Below, one piece after another: positions 1-8,932 of a stretch of DNA of 64,000 nt. The notes beneath the pieces are model-generated. The model saw only the letters and a program-made list of their open reading frames with translations, was not told the origin of the DNA and ran no database searches. The DNA is taken from NCBI GenBank assembly GCA_964564695.1, contig CAZMCC010000005.1:1-64000 (forward strand). Reading direction: 5' to 3'. The position numbers and the translations under genes were made by a program. The DNA comes from CAZMCC01 sp964564695 (lineage in GTDB: Bacteria; Planctomycetota; Phycisphaerae; Phycisphaerales; UBA1924). Each line of letters begins with the position of its first letter. The first letter of the stretch is position 1.

Positions 1-3000
1 TGGACGCCATCGGCGGGTACGTCAAGCAGTACCACGTCCAGCCCGATCCGATGAAGCTGGTCTCTTACGGGCTGACCTTCCACAACGTGATCGACGCGAT
101 GGAGAAGAATAACGTCTCCACCGGCGCGGGCTACGTCGAGCACAAGGGCGAGTCCTACCTCGTCCGCGCCACGGGGCGCATCCAGTCCATCGAGGAAATC
201 GAGAGCATCGTCATCGGCAGCCGCAACGGTGTGCCGGTGTACGTGCGCGATGTGGTCAGGCCGGGGGGCGTCGGACTCGGGCGTGAACTCCGCACCGGCT
301 CGGCGAGCGAGAACGGCGAGGACGTGGTGGTGGGCACGGCCATCATGCTCATCGGGGCCAACAGCCGCACCGTCTCGGCGGCCGTGGACGAGAAGATGGC
401 CACGATCCAGCGCTCGCTGCCCGCGGGGATCAAGGCCAAGACGGTCCTCAACCGCACCAAACTCGTGGACGCCACGATCAAGACCGTCGAGAAGAACCTG
501 CTGGAGGGCGCGATCCTGGTGATCGTCGTGCTGCTCCTGCTGCTGGGCAACTGGCGGGCCGCGATCATCTGCTCTCTGGCGATTCCCCTGTCGATGCTCA
601 TGACCGCCACGGGCATGGTGCAGAGCAAGGTCAGCGGCAACCTGATGTCCCTGGGCGCGATCGACTTCGGCCTGATCGTGGACGGCGCGGTCATCATCGT
701 CGAGAACTGCCTGCGGCGTCTGGCCGAGGAGCAGCACCACAAGGGCAGGCTCCTCACGCTGCAGGAACGCCTGCACATCGTCTTCGACGCCAGCAAGGAG
801 GTCCGAAAGGCCACCGCCTTCGGCGAGGCGATCATCATCACGGTCTACTTCCCGATCCTCGCCCTCGCGGGTGTCGAGGGCAAGATGTTCCACCCGATGG
901 CCATCACGGTCATCCTCGCCCTCATCGCGGCGTTCATCCTCTCCCTCACCTTCATCCCCGCGATGGTGGCCCTGTGCATCACCGGCAAGGTCACCGAGAA
1001 GGACATGTTCCCCGTGCGCTGGGCCAAGGTGGTCTACGAGCCGGTCGTCCGCTGGGCCGTGAAACTCCGCTACCCGGTGGTGGTGGCAGCCGTGGTCGCG
1101 TTCCTCGGATCTTTGGCTCTCTTCACACGCCTCGGCCAGGAGTTCGTCCCCACGCTCGACGAGAAAGACATCGCGATGCACGCGATGCGCATCCCCTCCA
1201 CCGGAATCACGCAGTCTCAGAAGATGCAGTACGACGTGGAGCGGACGGTCTCGCTGTTTCCCGAGGTCGCGTTCGTCTATTCCAAGACCGGCACCGCGCA
1301 ACTGGCCAGCGACCCGATGCCACCCAACGTCTCGGACACCTTCATCATCTTCAAGGACAGGACCCAGTGGCGCAGCGAGGATGAACTCGACAAGCTCATC
1401 GCTGAGAAGACCGAAGAGATGGAGAAGATGGGCTCGCACGGGGGCGGCCATGACGACCACGGCCACGGCGGCGAGGGAGGGGGCGAAGAGGAAGGGCACG
1501 CCCACGGTCCCCTGCCCGCGGGGCACAAGGGCAAGCTGCAACGCCTCCTCGAACTCACAGTCCAGACCGTCCCCGGCAACAACTACGAGTTCACCCAGCC
1601 CATCCAGATGCGCTTCAACGAGCTGATCTCGGGCGTGCGCGGGGACGTGGCGGTCAAGGTCTACGGCGACGACTTTGCGTCGATGCAGAAGACCGCCGCA
1701 AGCGTGCTCGCGACACTTCAAGGCGTGCCGGGTGCGGCCGATGCCAAGGTCGAGCAGACCGAGGGCCTGCCCGTCATGACCGTCGAGCCCGACCGCGCGG
1801 CCCTGGCCCGCTACGGCCTCAACGTCTCGGACGTGCAGGAGGTCGTGGCGGTGGCGATGGGCGGCCGCGAGGCGGGGCTCGTCTTCGAGGGGGATCGCCG
1901 CTTTGACCTGGTGGTCCGTCTCCCCGACGACCTGCGCGGCAGGATCGACACGCTGGACCGTCTCCCGATCCCGCTGCCGCGCGGCGAGGGTGAGCCCAGG
2001 CAGCCCGTGCAACTCGCCAGCATCGACGGCGGCACGGGTCTCCTGCAAGGGCAAGAAGAGATGGGCTTCGTGCCGCTGGGCGCGGTGGCCCGTGTCGAGA
2101 TTGCCGAAGGCATCAACCAGATCAGCCGCGAGAACGGCAAGCGACGCATCGTCGTGCAGTGCAACGTGCGCGGGAGGGACCTGGGCTCGTTCGTCAACGA
2201 GGCGCAGGTCAAGATGGCCCAGGTGTCTCTGCCCGCCGGGCAGTGGCTGGTCTGGGGCGGACAGTACGAGAACCTCGTTGCGGCCAAGGAACGCCTCACC
2301 ATCGTGGTGCCGATCTGCTTCCTGCTGATCCTCCTGCTGCTCTTCGCCACGTTCAAGAGCTTCAAATACTCGCTGCTGGTTTTCGCGGCGGTGCCGCTGG
2401 GCCTCACGGGTGGCGTGATCGCGCTGTGGGTCCGCGACATGCCCTTCTCGATCTCGGCGGCGGTCGGATTCATCGCGCTGTCGGGCGTCGCCGTCCTCAA
2501 CGGTCTGGTCATGATCATCTTCATCAACCAGTTGCGGGAGAAGGGCGAGAAGCTGGAGGACGCGATCATCCACGGCTCGATCACGCGCCTGCGGCCTGTC
2601 CTGATGACCGCGCTCGTCGCGTCACTGGGGTTCGTGCCCATGGCCGTGGCTCGCGGCACCGGCTCGGAGGTGCAGCGGCCCCTCGCCACGGTCGTCATTG
2701 GCGGCCTGATCTCCAGCACGCTCCTGACGCTCGTGGTCCTCCCGGCCCTCTACCGGATCTTCACCGGCAAGAGCAAGGACGGCATGCCCGGCCCCAGGCC
2801 CGAAGTGTGGGAGAAGGACGAGCCCACGCCCGCGCTCGCGGGTATTGCTGCGGGCGGCACGGTGCACACCGCATCAGGCATGAACCGCACAAGCGCGGAT
2901 GCTGCCCCGCCGCCATCGGTGCCAGCCCAACCCGCCCCACCACCCGCACCAACCACTCCGCCCGCACCCCCGCCGCGGGCGGAGACCAAGCCCGATCCCC

Positions 3001-3008
3001 AACCGTGA
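1..3008 (+). CDS. CusA/CzcA-family heavy-metal RND efflux pump (5' truncated)
   Basis: Inner-membrane proton-driven pump that, in this family, exports metal cations (Cu/Ag or Co/Zn/Cd) with periplasmic-adaptor and outer-membrane partners. The frame is open from base 3, before the first ATG at 51, and those codons read like the conserved GGYVKQYHV segment, so the start lies outside the window. Seen: the TM4 proton-relay motif DFGLIVDGAVIIVEN, a second RND half with a matching membrane block, and a His-rich cytoplasmic or loop insert (about 1435-1530) of the HGGGHDDHGHGG type that could bind metal. The C-terminus (after about 2800) is a proline-rich tail unusual for the family. About 1000 residues are present. 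Metal specificity cannot be read; the P-type ATPase downstream supports divalent metal resistance. Confidence 0.93.
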   Translation, partial: DAIGGYVKQYHVQPDPMKLVSYGLTFHNVIDAMEKNNVSTGAGYVEHKGESYLVRATGRIQSIEEIESIVIGSRNGVPVYVRDVVRPGGVGLGRELRTGSASENGEDVVVGTAIMLIGANSRTVSAAVDEKMATIQRSLPAGIKAKTVLNRTKLVDATIKTVEKNLLEGAILVIVVLLLLLGNWRAAIICSLAIPLSMLMTATGMVQSKVSGNLMSLGAIDFGLIVDGAVIIVENCLRRLAEEQHHKGRLLTLQERLHIVFDASKEVRKATAFGEAIIITVYFPILALAGVEGKMFHPMAITVILALIAAFILSLTFIPAMVALCITGKVTEKDMFPVRWAKVVYEPVVRWAVKLRYPVVVAAVVAFLGSLALFTRLGQEFVPTLDEKDIAMHAMRIPSTGITQSQKMQYDVERTVSLFPEVAFVYSKTGTAQLASDPMPPNVSDTFIIFKDRTQWRSEDELDKLIAEKTEEMEKMGSHGGGHDDHGHGGEGGGEEEGHAHGPLPAGHKGKLQRLLELTVQTVPGNNYEFTQPIQMRFNELISGVRGDVAVKVYGDDFASMQKTAASVLATLQGVPGAADAKVEQTEGLPVMTVEPDRAALARYGLNVSDVQEVVAVAMGGREAGLVFEGDRRFDLVVRLPDDLRGRIDTLDRLPIPLPRGEGEPRQPVQLASIDGGTGLLQGQEEMGFVPLGAVARVEIAEGINQISRENGKRRIVVQCNVRGRDLGSFVNEAQVKMAQVSLPAGQWLVWGGQYENLVAAKERLTIVVPICFLLILLLLFATFKSFKYSLLVFAAVPLGLTGGVIALWVRDMPFSISAAVGFIALSGVAVLNGLVMIIFINQLREKGEKLEDAIIHGSITRLRPVLMTALVASLGFVPMAVARGTGSEVQRPLATVVIGGLISSTLLTLVVLPALYRIFTGKSKDGMPGPRPEVWEKDEPTPALAGIAAGGTVHTASGMNRTSADAAPPPSVPAQPAPPPAPTTPPAPPPRAETKPDPQP

Positions 3009-3086
3009 CCGCTCGTCTCGCGGGCGCGTTGCCCGCGTGGGCCGAGCGGTCGAGTCTGTTTTGTATTCTCCGATAGGAGCCTTCCC

Positions 3087-3383
3087 ATGAACCAGTCCAA
3101 TCCCCGTTCCAAGTCCGTGCTTGTCGGCCTCGCCGCCGGCGTCGGCCTCACCGCCTTGGCCGCCGTCATGATGGGCCAGGGGGCGTCCCAGCCGGTCAAG
3201 AGCGAGCCTCAGTACTTCGTCACCGCCGACGGCGAGGGCGCCCACCTGTGGGTCCGCGAAGGCACGGCCCTCCGCGTCGTCGCCCACGGTGAGTGCAAGG
3301 AGTGCACGGCCAAGGGCCACGACGACCACGACCACAAGGAAGGCGACGGGCACGACCATGGCAAGCCCGCGCCCAAGAAGTAA
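3087..3383 (+). CDS. Secreted His/Cys-rich small putative metal-binding protein
   Basis: 98 residues. The N-terminus has a basic start and a hydrophobic stretch (VLVGLAAGVGLTALAAVMM) that looks like a signal peptide or anchor. The C-terminus carries a CKEC pair followed by a HDDHDHKEGDGHDHG run, a likely metal-chelating tail. A good ribosome site (AGGAG) lies 6-10 bases before the ATG. It starts 78 bases after the RND pump and resembles that pump's own His-rich insert, so a periplasmic metal-buffer or chaperone role is inferred. No named family recognised. Confidence 0.8.
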   Translation: MNQSNPRSKSVLVGLAAGVGLTALAAVMMGQGASQPVKSEPQYFVTADGEGAHLWVREGTALRVVAHGECKECTAKGHDDHDHKEGDGHDHGKPAPKK

Positions 3384-3480
3384 GAAGCGCCGACCGGGCC
3401 GATCGCCCGGTCACACGTTCAGAACGCCGTCGCAGCGGCGGGCGCGGGGTGAGTCCCCGCGCTCGCTGCTCATCGTCGCG

Positions 3481-3699
3481 ATGATCGCCACATTGCTTGC
3501 ATTGATCATGGACACGGTCGAGGGTTTGTTCACCCTGGCCGAGTACAGCAAGTGCGGGCACCTCCACTTCGACCTCCTGCTCACGCTCACCGGGGTCTCG
3601 CTCACGGTCCTTGCCGTGTACCTCTGGTCCCAGTGGTGGCGCAGCCGAAGGCCACCCTCGGTTGCATCATCCGCGCGTTTGCCGCCATCGCCGCGGTGA
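3481..3699 (+). CDS. Possible small two-helix membrane protein
   Basis: Up to 72 residues from ATG 3481. Two hydrophobic stretches (MIATLLALIMDTVEGLFTL and LLLTLTGVSLTVLAVYLW) flank a polar turn with Cys and His, ending in SQWWRSRR. Such a pattern is unlikely by chance in an out-of-frame reading, but there is no clear ribosome site and the last residues run toward the repeat region. The open frame extends upstream into the end of the previous gene, so the start is uncertain. It could be a small metal-locus membrane protein or a remnant of one. Confidence 0.4.
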   Translation: MIATLLALIMDTVEGLFTLAEYSKCGHLHFDLLLTLTGVSLTVLAVYLWSQWWRSRRPPSVASSARLPPSPR

Positions 3700-3709
3700 T
3701 CACCGCTTG

Positions 3710-3878
3710 GTTCCGGAACGGTGGGAATCTGTTCCGGTTCGGGCGGAACATTGTCCTGGCGCGTGATAACACGCTCCGAGGGGATTGAAATCCGTTCCGG
3801 GCATCCGGAAACACGCTCCGGACGGGTTTGGAATCGATCTCCGCCCATCCGAAATCTTGCCGGACGATCGGGAATGCG
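3710..3878. repeat. Degenerate ~21-bp phased tandem repeat
   Basis: Eight consecutive units of 20-23 bases, each opening with G(T/C)TCCG and carrying GGAA about 14 bases later; unit starts near 3710, 3731, 3753, 3773, 3794, 3815, 3836 and 3859. The unit equals two helical turns and seven codons. On the minus strand it reads as a heptad of the form R-N-x-F, in a frame that is open only because it is antisense to the ATPase. The array ends about 30 bases before the ATPase start, in the position of its promoter. Confidence 0.7.
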
Positions 3879-3908
3879 GCGGAGAGGACCGCCGGGAAGG
3901 ATTGGTTC

Positions 3909-6134
3909 ATGCCCACGACCACCACCGTCATCCGCATTGACCAGCTCGACTGCGCCGCCGAGGAGCAGATTCTGCAGAAGGCCGTGGGGTCGATGCCGGG
4001 CGTTGCGCTCGTTGAGTGCAACGTGGTGACGCGACGAATGACCGTTGCGCACGACGCGGCGGCGACGCCGCCCGAGGCGCTCGCGGCCCAGGTCCGATCC
4101 GTCGGCATGACGCCGACGATCATCGCGCGCCCGGCCGAGGCCGATTCCACGGCATCCGGGCACGCTCCGGCGGCGCACACGGCCGGCGGGCCCGCCGGGG
4201 CCGACTGCGGAGGCTCGGCGTGCGCGACGGAAATTCCGAGCGAGGCCGTGATCGACGACGCGCGGCCGTGGTGGATCAAGTACGGCCCGTTCATCACCTC
4301 CGGCGTGCTCGCGGCGGGGGCCGAGGCGGCGTACTTTGCCGGTGTGAAGGAGACCTCGTGGCCGATCATCGCGATGTCGGTCGCGTCGATGCTGCTGGGG
4401 GGCCGCGAGACGTTCTTCAAGGGCTGGATCGCGCTCAAGACCTTCACGCTCAACATCAACTTCCTCATGTGCGTAGCAGTGGTGGGCGGGATGGTCATCG
4501 GCGCGTGGCCGGAGATCGCCCTGGTGGTCTTCCTCTTCGGCCTCGCCGAACTCATCGAGAAGAAGGCTTTGGACCGCGCCCGAGATTCGGTGCGGGGGCT
4601 GATGGCGATGGCCCCCGACGAGGCGAGCGTCAAGCAGCCGGATGGTTCGTGGCTCACGACGGGCGCTGGCGCGGTGCCCGTCGGCGCGGTTGTGCAGGTA
4701 AGGCCCGGCGAGCGGCTCGCACTCGACGGCCTCGTGGTCGCGGGGGAATCGAGCGTCAACCAGGCCCCGGTCACTGGTGAGAGCATACCGGTGGACAAGA
4801 AAGTCGGCGACAAGGTCTTCGCGGGGACCATCAACGAGTCGGGCGTGCTGGAGTTCAAGACCACCGGCGGCAAGGACCAGACCACGCTCGCCAAGATCAT
4901 CAAGACCGTGCAGGAAGCCCAGGGAAGCCGCGCGCCGACGCAGCGCTTCGTGGACAACTTCGCCAGGGTTTACACGCCCATCGTGTGCATCGTCGCGCTG
5001 CTCGTCGCGGTCGTGCCGTGGCTCGCGTTCAATCAGCCGTTCTATCCGTGGCTCTATAAGGCCCTCGTGCTGCTCGTCATCGCCTGCCCCTGCGCCCTCG
5101 TGATCTCCACGCCGGTGACGGTGGTGAGCGGGCTCACGGCCGCGGCCCGCCGCGGCATCCTTGTCAAGGGCGGCGTTCACCTGGAGAATGGCCGCAGGTT
5201 GAAGGTGGTCGCGCTCGACAAGACGGGGACCATTACAGAGGGCAAGCCGCGTGTCACCGACGTGCAACCCGTGGGCGGCGCGACCAAGGATGAACTGCTG
5301 AGAATCGCCGCAAGCCTCGATGCGCTGTCGCAGCACCCGGTGGCGCTCGCCGTCGTCGCGGCGTGGAGCGGCGAGCGCTCGGGCGTGGATGAGTTCAAGT
5401 CGCTCACGGGCCGGGGTGTTGAAGGAAAGATCAACGGCGAGATGTACTTCGTCGGCAATCACAGGCTCGCCGAGGAGCGGAAGGTCTGCTCGCCGGAGGT
5501 GGAGGCGGCGTTCGCGAGTTTCGAGGTTCAGGGCAAGACCACGGTCGCAGTCGCGTCGGCCTCTCGCGCGCTGGGCCTCATCGCCGTCGCCGACACACCC
5601 CGCGAGAGCAGCGTCGAGGCGGTGCGCACGCTTCACGAGCTGGGGATCAAGACGCTCATGCTCTCGGGCGACAACCAGACCACCGCATCGGCGATCGCCA
5701 AGGTCGTGGGCATCGACCAGGCCCGCGGCGGCATGCTCCCCGAGGACAAACTCACGGAGATTGAGCGTTTGCTCAAGGAGCACGGCGATGCCATCGGCAT
5801 GGTGGGGGACGGTGTCAACGACGCCCCAGCCCTCGCCAAGTCCACAATCGGGTTTGCGATGGGCGCGGCCGGCACCGACACCGCGCTCGAAACCGCCGAT
5901 GTGGCGCTCATGCAGGACGACCTTCGCGGTGTGCCTGAGTTCATAACGCTCTCACGTCGCACGGGCGCGATCCTCATCCAGAACATCACGCTGGCGGTCG
6001 GAATCAAGGTCGTCTTCTTCGCGTTGGCACTCATCGGACTCGCAACCATGTGGATGGCGGTCATCGCAGACGTGGGGGCGAGCCTGCTCGTGGTATTCAA
6101 CGGCCTTCGGCTGCTGAGATATCGTGCCGGCTGA
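3909..6134 (+). CDS. P1B-type heavy-metal-translocating ATPase (ZntA/CadA-like)
   Basis: 741 residues from ATG 3909, chosen because GGAAGG precedes it by 9 bases and because the metal-binding domain begins right after it. Order: N-terminal HMA-like domain with the variant site LDCAAEE (CxxE rather than CxxC); membrane segments; actuator loop with TGES; CPC metal site (ACPCALV, about residue 391); phosphorylation site DKTGTITEGKP (about 436); hinge GDGVNDAPALAK (about 632); two final helices. Family members use ATP to export Zn/Cd/Pb-type cations; CPC plus CxxE fits that group, but the metal is inferred. Forms a metal-resistance block with the RND pump upstream. Confidence 0.95.
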   Translation: MPTTTTVIRIDQLDCAAEEQILQKAVGSMPGVALVECNVVTRRMTVAHDAAATPPEALAAQVRSVGMTPTIIARPAEADSTASGHAPAAHTAGGPAGADCGGSACATEIPSEAVIDDARPWWIKYGPFITSGVLAAGAEAAYFAGVKETSWPIIAMSVASMLLGGRETFFKGWIALKTFTLNINFLMCVAVVGGMVIGAWPEIALVVFLFGLAELIEKKALDRARDSVRGLMAMAPDEASVKQPDGSWLTTGAGAVPVGAVVQVRPGERLALDGLVVAGESSVNQAPVTGESIPVDKKVGDKVFAGTINESGVLEFKTTGGKDQTTLAKIIKTVQEAQGSRAPTQRFVDNFARVYTPIVCIVALLVAVVPWLAFNQPFYPWLYKALVLLVIACPCALVISTPVTVVSGLTAAARRGILVKGGVHLENGRRLKVVALDKTGTITEGKPRVTDVQPVGGATKDELLRIAASLDALSQHPVALAVVAAWSGERSGVDEFKSLTGRGVEGKINGEMYFVGNHRLAEERKVCSPEVEAAFASFEVQGKTTVAVASASRALGLIAVADTPRESSVEAVRTLHELGIKTLMLSGDNQTTASAIAKVVGIDQARGGMLPEDKLTEIERLLKEHGDAIGMVGDGVNDAPALAKSTIGFAMGAAGTDTALETADVALMQDDLRGVPEFITLSRRTGAILIQNITLAVGIKVVFFALALIGLATMWMAVIADVGASLLVVFNGLRLLRYRAG

Positions 6135-6791
6135 TGGAGCGGGCGACGCGCCCCCTCGCCCGCTCCAAACCTCACCCTCTACCCCAACGAGCAGGTTTCA
6201 GGTCCGGCAATCTCAAAAGACGGCTTACTTGCCGTGACGCATCGCGTCTGTGCCTGCCGGCAGTGTTCGGTTAGACGCGGACCGATCCGGTGCCGCAACC
6301 TGAAATCAGCGGATGGCGCGACGGTGGAGTGCAGGGCCTGTTTCGGCGCTCCCCGCTTCGCGATCCGCACCGCCTGACTCCGCCGCGCACGTTTCGCGAT
6401 GCTGTTGGCCCACAGCCCGGCGGCGACTTCCAGCAGCGTGAAGACGAGGTTCAACAGGAACGCGACGGCGAGGTTGCGGCCGGCGTTGTGTTCGTGATCG
6501 CCGCGGCTCATCCGTCAGCTCCCTCGTACGGTGTAGCGTAAGGCCGTTGAGCGAGCGGGGCGGAGCAGGGGGGGCATGACGGTTTCACGGCTGACCGTTC
6601 GCGGCAACCGTAACCCCATCTCCAGAGCCGCCGGCCCGCGGCCTGCTCGAAGGCGGGAGGGCGTCTTCATCGGCCGCTTTGCGTTGGTGAAGCCGGGTTG
6701 ACCCCCGAGTTCATACAGGCTTCATCCAACCGGGAAATAGATTGATAGTGGCGTGCTGAGTGTGTGCGCATTGCCATGAGGAGTCCGGCAA
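6135..6791. other. 657-base region holding only a CDF exporter stub
   Basis: No intact gene. The minus strand of 6400-6511 encodes the start of a cation diffusion facilitator (separate entry). From 6698 the sequence TTGACC is followed by an imperfect dyad (CCCCGAGT...ATACAGG) that faintly resembles MerR-family metal-regulator operators, upstream of the small membrane protein at 6792; the expected -10 is poor. The rest shows nothing recognisable. Confidence 0.5.
6400..6511 (-). pseudogene. N-terminal fragment of a CDF (CzcD-like) metal exporter
   Basis: From ATG 6511 the minus strand reads MSRGDHEHNAGRNLAVAF and continues LLNLVFTLLEVAAGLWANSIA, a close match to the first transmembrane helix of CzcD/ZitB-type cation diffusion facilitators, including the His-rich start. 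After about residue 37 the match stops where the family would continue with the SDA..HD metal-site helix, and the frame goes on with unrelated basic residues. It is therefore a decayed remnant. Its place beside the ATPase suggests the locus once carried a third metal exporter. Confidence 0.75.
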
Positions 6792-7046
6792 ATGAAAACC
6801 ATCGCCAGAACCGACACCGCCAAGTTCTTCTGCGGGTTCGAGACATTCCACTCCATCGCCAACCTGACCTTCTGGGCCTCGGGCACACCGCTCACGCTTC
6901 TGGGCATGACGTTTGGGCCGACGTGGACAATGGCCGGCTTCTTTGTCCACGGAGCGATCGCCGTGGTCCTGGGCGTGTACGCCTGGGGCGGCAAGCCCGC
7001 CGTTCATGGTGCTCCGCCGCGCGGCACAACCGCCCACGCCATGTGA
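6792..7046 (+). CDS. Small membrane protein, unknown function
   Basis: 84 residues. Strong ribosome site (GAGGAG) 7-12 bases before ATG. Two hydrophobic segments (about residues 20-42 and 45-66: LTFWASGTPLTLLGMTFG and AGFFVHGAIAVVLGVYAWGG) follow an FETFHSIANL segment. No family recognised. Its position at the end of the metal block suggests but does not show a link with metal resistance. Confidence 0.65.
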   Translation: MKTIARTDTAKFFCGFETFHSIANLTFWASGTPLTLLGMTFGPTWTMAGFFVHGAIAVVLGVYAWGGKPAVHGAPPRGTTAHAM

Positions 7047-7192
7047 TCGGGTCGCCTGCGGAGCAGTCACGTTGACGCACAAGCGCCGGTGCCCGTCGGG
7101 CTTGCTGGACATCCCTCAACCGTCCGAAACCGCGTTATCGCACAGCAAACGGCGTATCCCCGGCTCCCATGCGATCGCAAACTCGGATCCAT

Positions 7193-7765
7193 CTATGGAG
7201 GTCCGACGGTAAGGCGAAGAGGTTCGAGGTGTCCGATGCAGCCGCCCATTTGGCCGGGGCGACGGCTCGGACTCTTCTTGGCTGCCGACGACGGCTTGGC
7301 CGGCGCCGACTGAATGACCACCGGCCCGCGGCCGGTTTCCACGAACGCCACGCGATTGCGCGCGATGGCCTCGTCGAGCAGGCTCACGACCGCCGGACGA
7401 GTGAGAGTGGATGGGCCTTCCATTTCAATCCAGCGCGTCTGGGCGGACCCGCTCAAGAGCTTCTCAGGATCCGGCAGGCCCTTGCCGTGATTGAAGTAGA
7501 GCCTGACGCCGTCCTCGTCGCCGCGGATGGCGAGAACGCCCTCGAACCCGCGCCCGCTGGGTGAATAGCTGATGACGAACCAGAAGCGATACTTGTACAC
7601 CATCTCATGGGCGGCGGGCAGACGCCTTTGCAGTTCCCGGCGCACGGCGGTGACGAGGCGCCGTTGCGTGGGCGCGAACTTGTCGATCAGCGTGCGCAAC
7701 TGGGCTTCTGCCGCACGTCGCTCGGCGGCGGACTGGGGGGTGGGGCTCGGCTGTGAAGTGCTCAT
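7193..7765 (-). CDS. DUF1801-like protein
   Basis: 190 residues. The core, with LIDKFAPTQRRLVTAVRREL, PAAHEMVYKYRFWF and GVRLYFNHGKGLPDPEKLL, fits the DUF1801/YdhG-like fold (a small alpha/beta domain related to frataxin-like iron-chaperone candidates, function unsettled). The C-terminal 40 residues are low-complexity and basic. Last gene of a four-gene minus-strand operon (ArsR, SRPBCC, VOC, this); such sets are common companions in stress or uncharacterised small-molecule loci. Spacing to the VOC gene is 51 bases. Confidence 0.75.
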   Translation of the reverse strand: MSTSQPSPTPQSAAERRAAEAQLRTLIDKFAPTQRRLVTAVRRELQRRLPAAHEMVYKYRFWFVISYSPSGRGFEGVLAIRGDEDGVRLYFNHGKGLPDPEKLLSGSAQTRWIEMEGPSTLTRPAVVSLLDEAIARNRVAFVETGRGPVVIQSAPAKPSSAAKKSPSRRPGQMGGCIGHLEPLRLTVGPP

Positions 7766-7816
7766 GACTTGAAGCTCCGACGAACGGCCATTTGCATCTG
7801 GTGATCGGTGAGCGGC

Positions 7817-8290
7817 TTAGCCGCGGACGGCGGCCTCGATCTTCGCGACGTCGATTTTTTTCATCGCCATCATGGCCTCGAACGCCCGCTTGGCGACATC
7901 GCCGCCTTTGGCCATCGCCTCGGTCAGCACGCGCGGGGTGATCTGCCAGGAGAGGCCCCACTTGTCTTTGCACCAGCCGCACGCGCTTTCCTGGCCGCCG
8001 TTGCCGACGATGGCGTTCCAGTAGCGGTCGGTCTCGGCCTGGTCGTCGGTGGCGATCTGGAAGGAGAACGCTTCGGACTGTTTGAAGGTGTCGCCGCCGT
8101 TGAGGCCGATGCAGGGGATGCCGCAGACGGTGAACTCGACGGTGAGGACGTCGCCCTTCTTGCCGCTGGGGAAGTCGGCAGGGGCGCGATGGACGGCGCC
8201 GACGGCGGAGTCGGGGAAGGTCTTGGCGTAGAAGTGCGCGGCGGCTTCGGCGTCGCGGTTGTACCAGAGGCAGATCGTGTTCTTCTTCAT
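7817..8290 (-). CDS. VOC-superfamily PhnB-like protein
   Basis: 157 residues from ATG 8290; AAGGAAG lies about 8 bases upstream and the domain begins at once with NTICLWYNRDAEAAAHFY. Contains the paired beta-alpha-beta-beta-beta units typical of PhnB/3-demethylubiquinone methyltransferase-like VOC proteins: GDVLTVEFTVCGIPCIGLNGG, then YWNAIV...CGWCKDKWGLSWQITP, ending EAMMAMKKIDVAKIEAA. Substrate unknown; family members are often annotated as glyoxalase-like without proof. A second paralogue lies at 12460-12951. Confidence 0.85.
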   Translation of the reverse strand: MKKNTICLWYNRDAEAAAHFYAKTFPDSAVGAVHRAPADFPSGKKGDVLTVEFTVCGIPCIGLNGGDTFKQSEAFSFQIATDDQAETDRYWNAIVGNGGQESACGWCKDKWGLSWQITPRVLTEAMAKGGDVAKRAFEAMMAMKKIDVAKIEAAVRG

Positions 8291-8328
8291 CGCTATCGCT
8301 TCCTTTCGCACGGGCTTACGCCGTGACT

Positions 8329-8859
8329 TTATTCGACGAGGTTGCCTTGCGCGTTATGTGCGAGCACGGCGTCGAGCTGCTGGTACCCGGCTTCCATCCC
8401 CTGGTCCATGCCGGAGGCGAGCGCACCGTCGCGGGCGTCCTTCGATTCGTACACCTGCGTGATGCGCATCGTGGTGACAGCGCTGCTCCTTTCGGCAAAT
8501 TCGTGCGTCTCGAGCTGCGTGCCGATCGTCTCGCCGGAGCCCAGCTTCATCTTTTCGGTGTGAACGGCCCGATCGTGCGGGGCGACCTCGGTGAACACGC
8601 CCTCGAGCGTCACGAACGGATCGGCCTGCTCGTTCTTCCACGCCAGCTTGAGCGCGCCGCCCACGCGGGCCTCGCACTCGCAGACCGTCATCGTCCATCC
8701 CGGGGGAGGGAGCATCCAGCGGCGCATCTTGGCCGGCACGAAGAACGCCTCCCACACGAGGCGACGCGGGGCGTTGAACGTGCGGGTGATGACGATGGTG
8801 GTGTCCGAGGGCGTGGAGATTTGAAGGGCTTTGGGGGGCGTTGGGGTGGTGGGGTTCAT
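8329..8859 (-). CDS. SRPBCC (AHSA1-type) ligand-binding protein
   Basis: 176 residues. START/AHSA1 fold signs: IVITRTFNAPRRLVWEAFF near the N-terminus, a PPGWTMTV...GGALKLAW strand pair, VTLEGVFTEVAPHDR, and a C-terminal helix with GMDQGMEAGYQQLDAVL. These bind hydrophobic ligands or act as small lyases/cyclases; function here unknown. AAGGA stands about 9 bases before ATG. It follows the ArsR gene by 73 bases, the common ArsR-SRPBCC arrangement. Confidence 0.85.
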   Translation of the reverse strand: MNPTTPTPPKALQISTPSDTTIVITRTFNAPRRLVWEAFFVPAKMRRWMLPPPGWTMTVCECEARVGGALKLAWKNEQADPFVTLEGVFTEVAPHDRAVHTEKMKLGSGETIGTQLETHEFAERSSAVTTMRITQVYESKDARDGALASGMDQGMEAGYQQLDAVLAHNAQGNLVE

Positions 8860-8932
8860 GGTGTGGTCCTTGTGGCTGACAACGGGAGAGGGCGAGGGCG
8901 ACCGGGATCGATGGTGAAAGACGGTGATTCGC

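Noticed and set aside
3411..5783. 790-residue open frame on minus
   Set aside because: Antisense to the P-type ATPase; His/Arg/Asp-rich with no motifs. Its R-N-x-F heptads come from the 21-bp DNA repeat.
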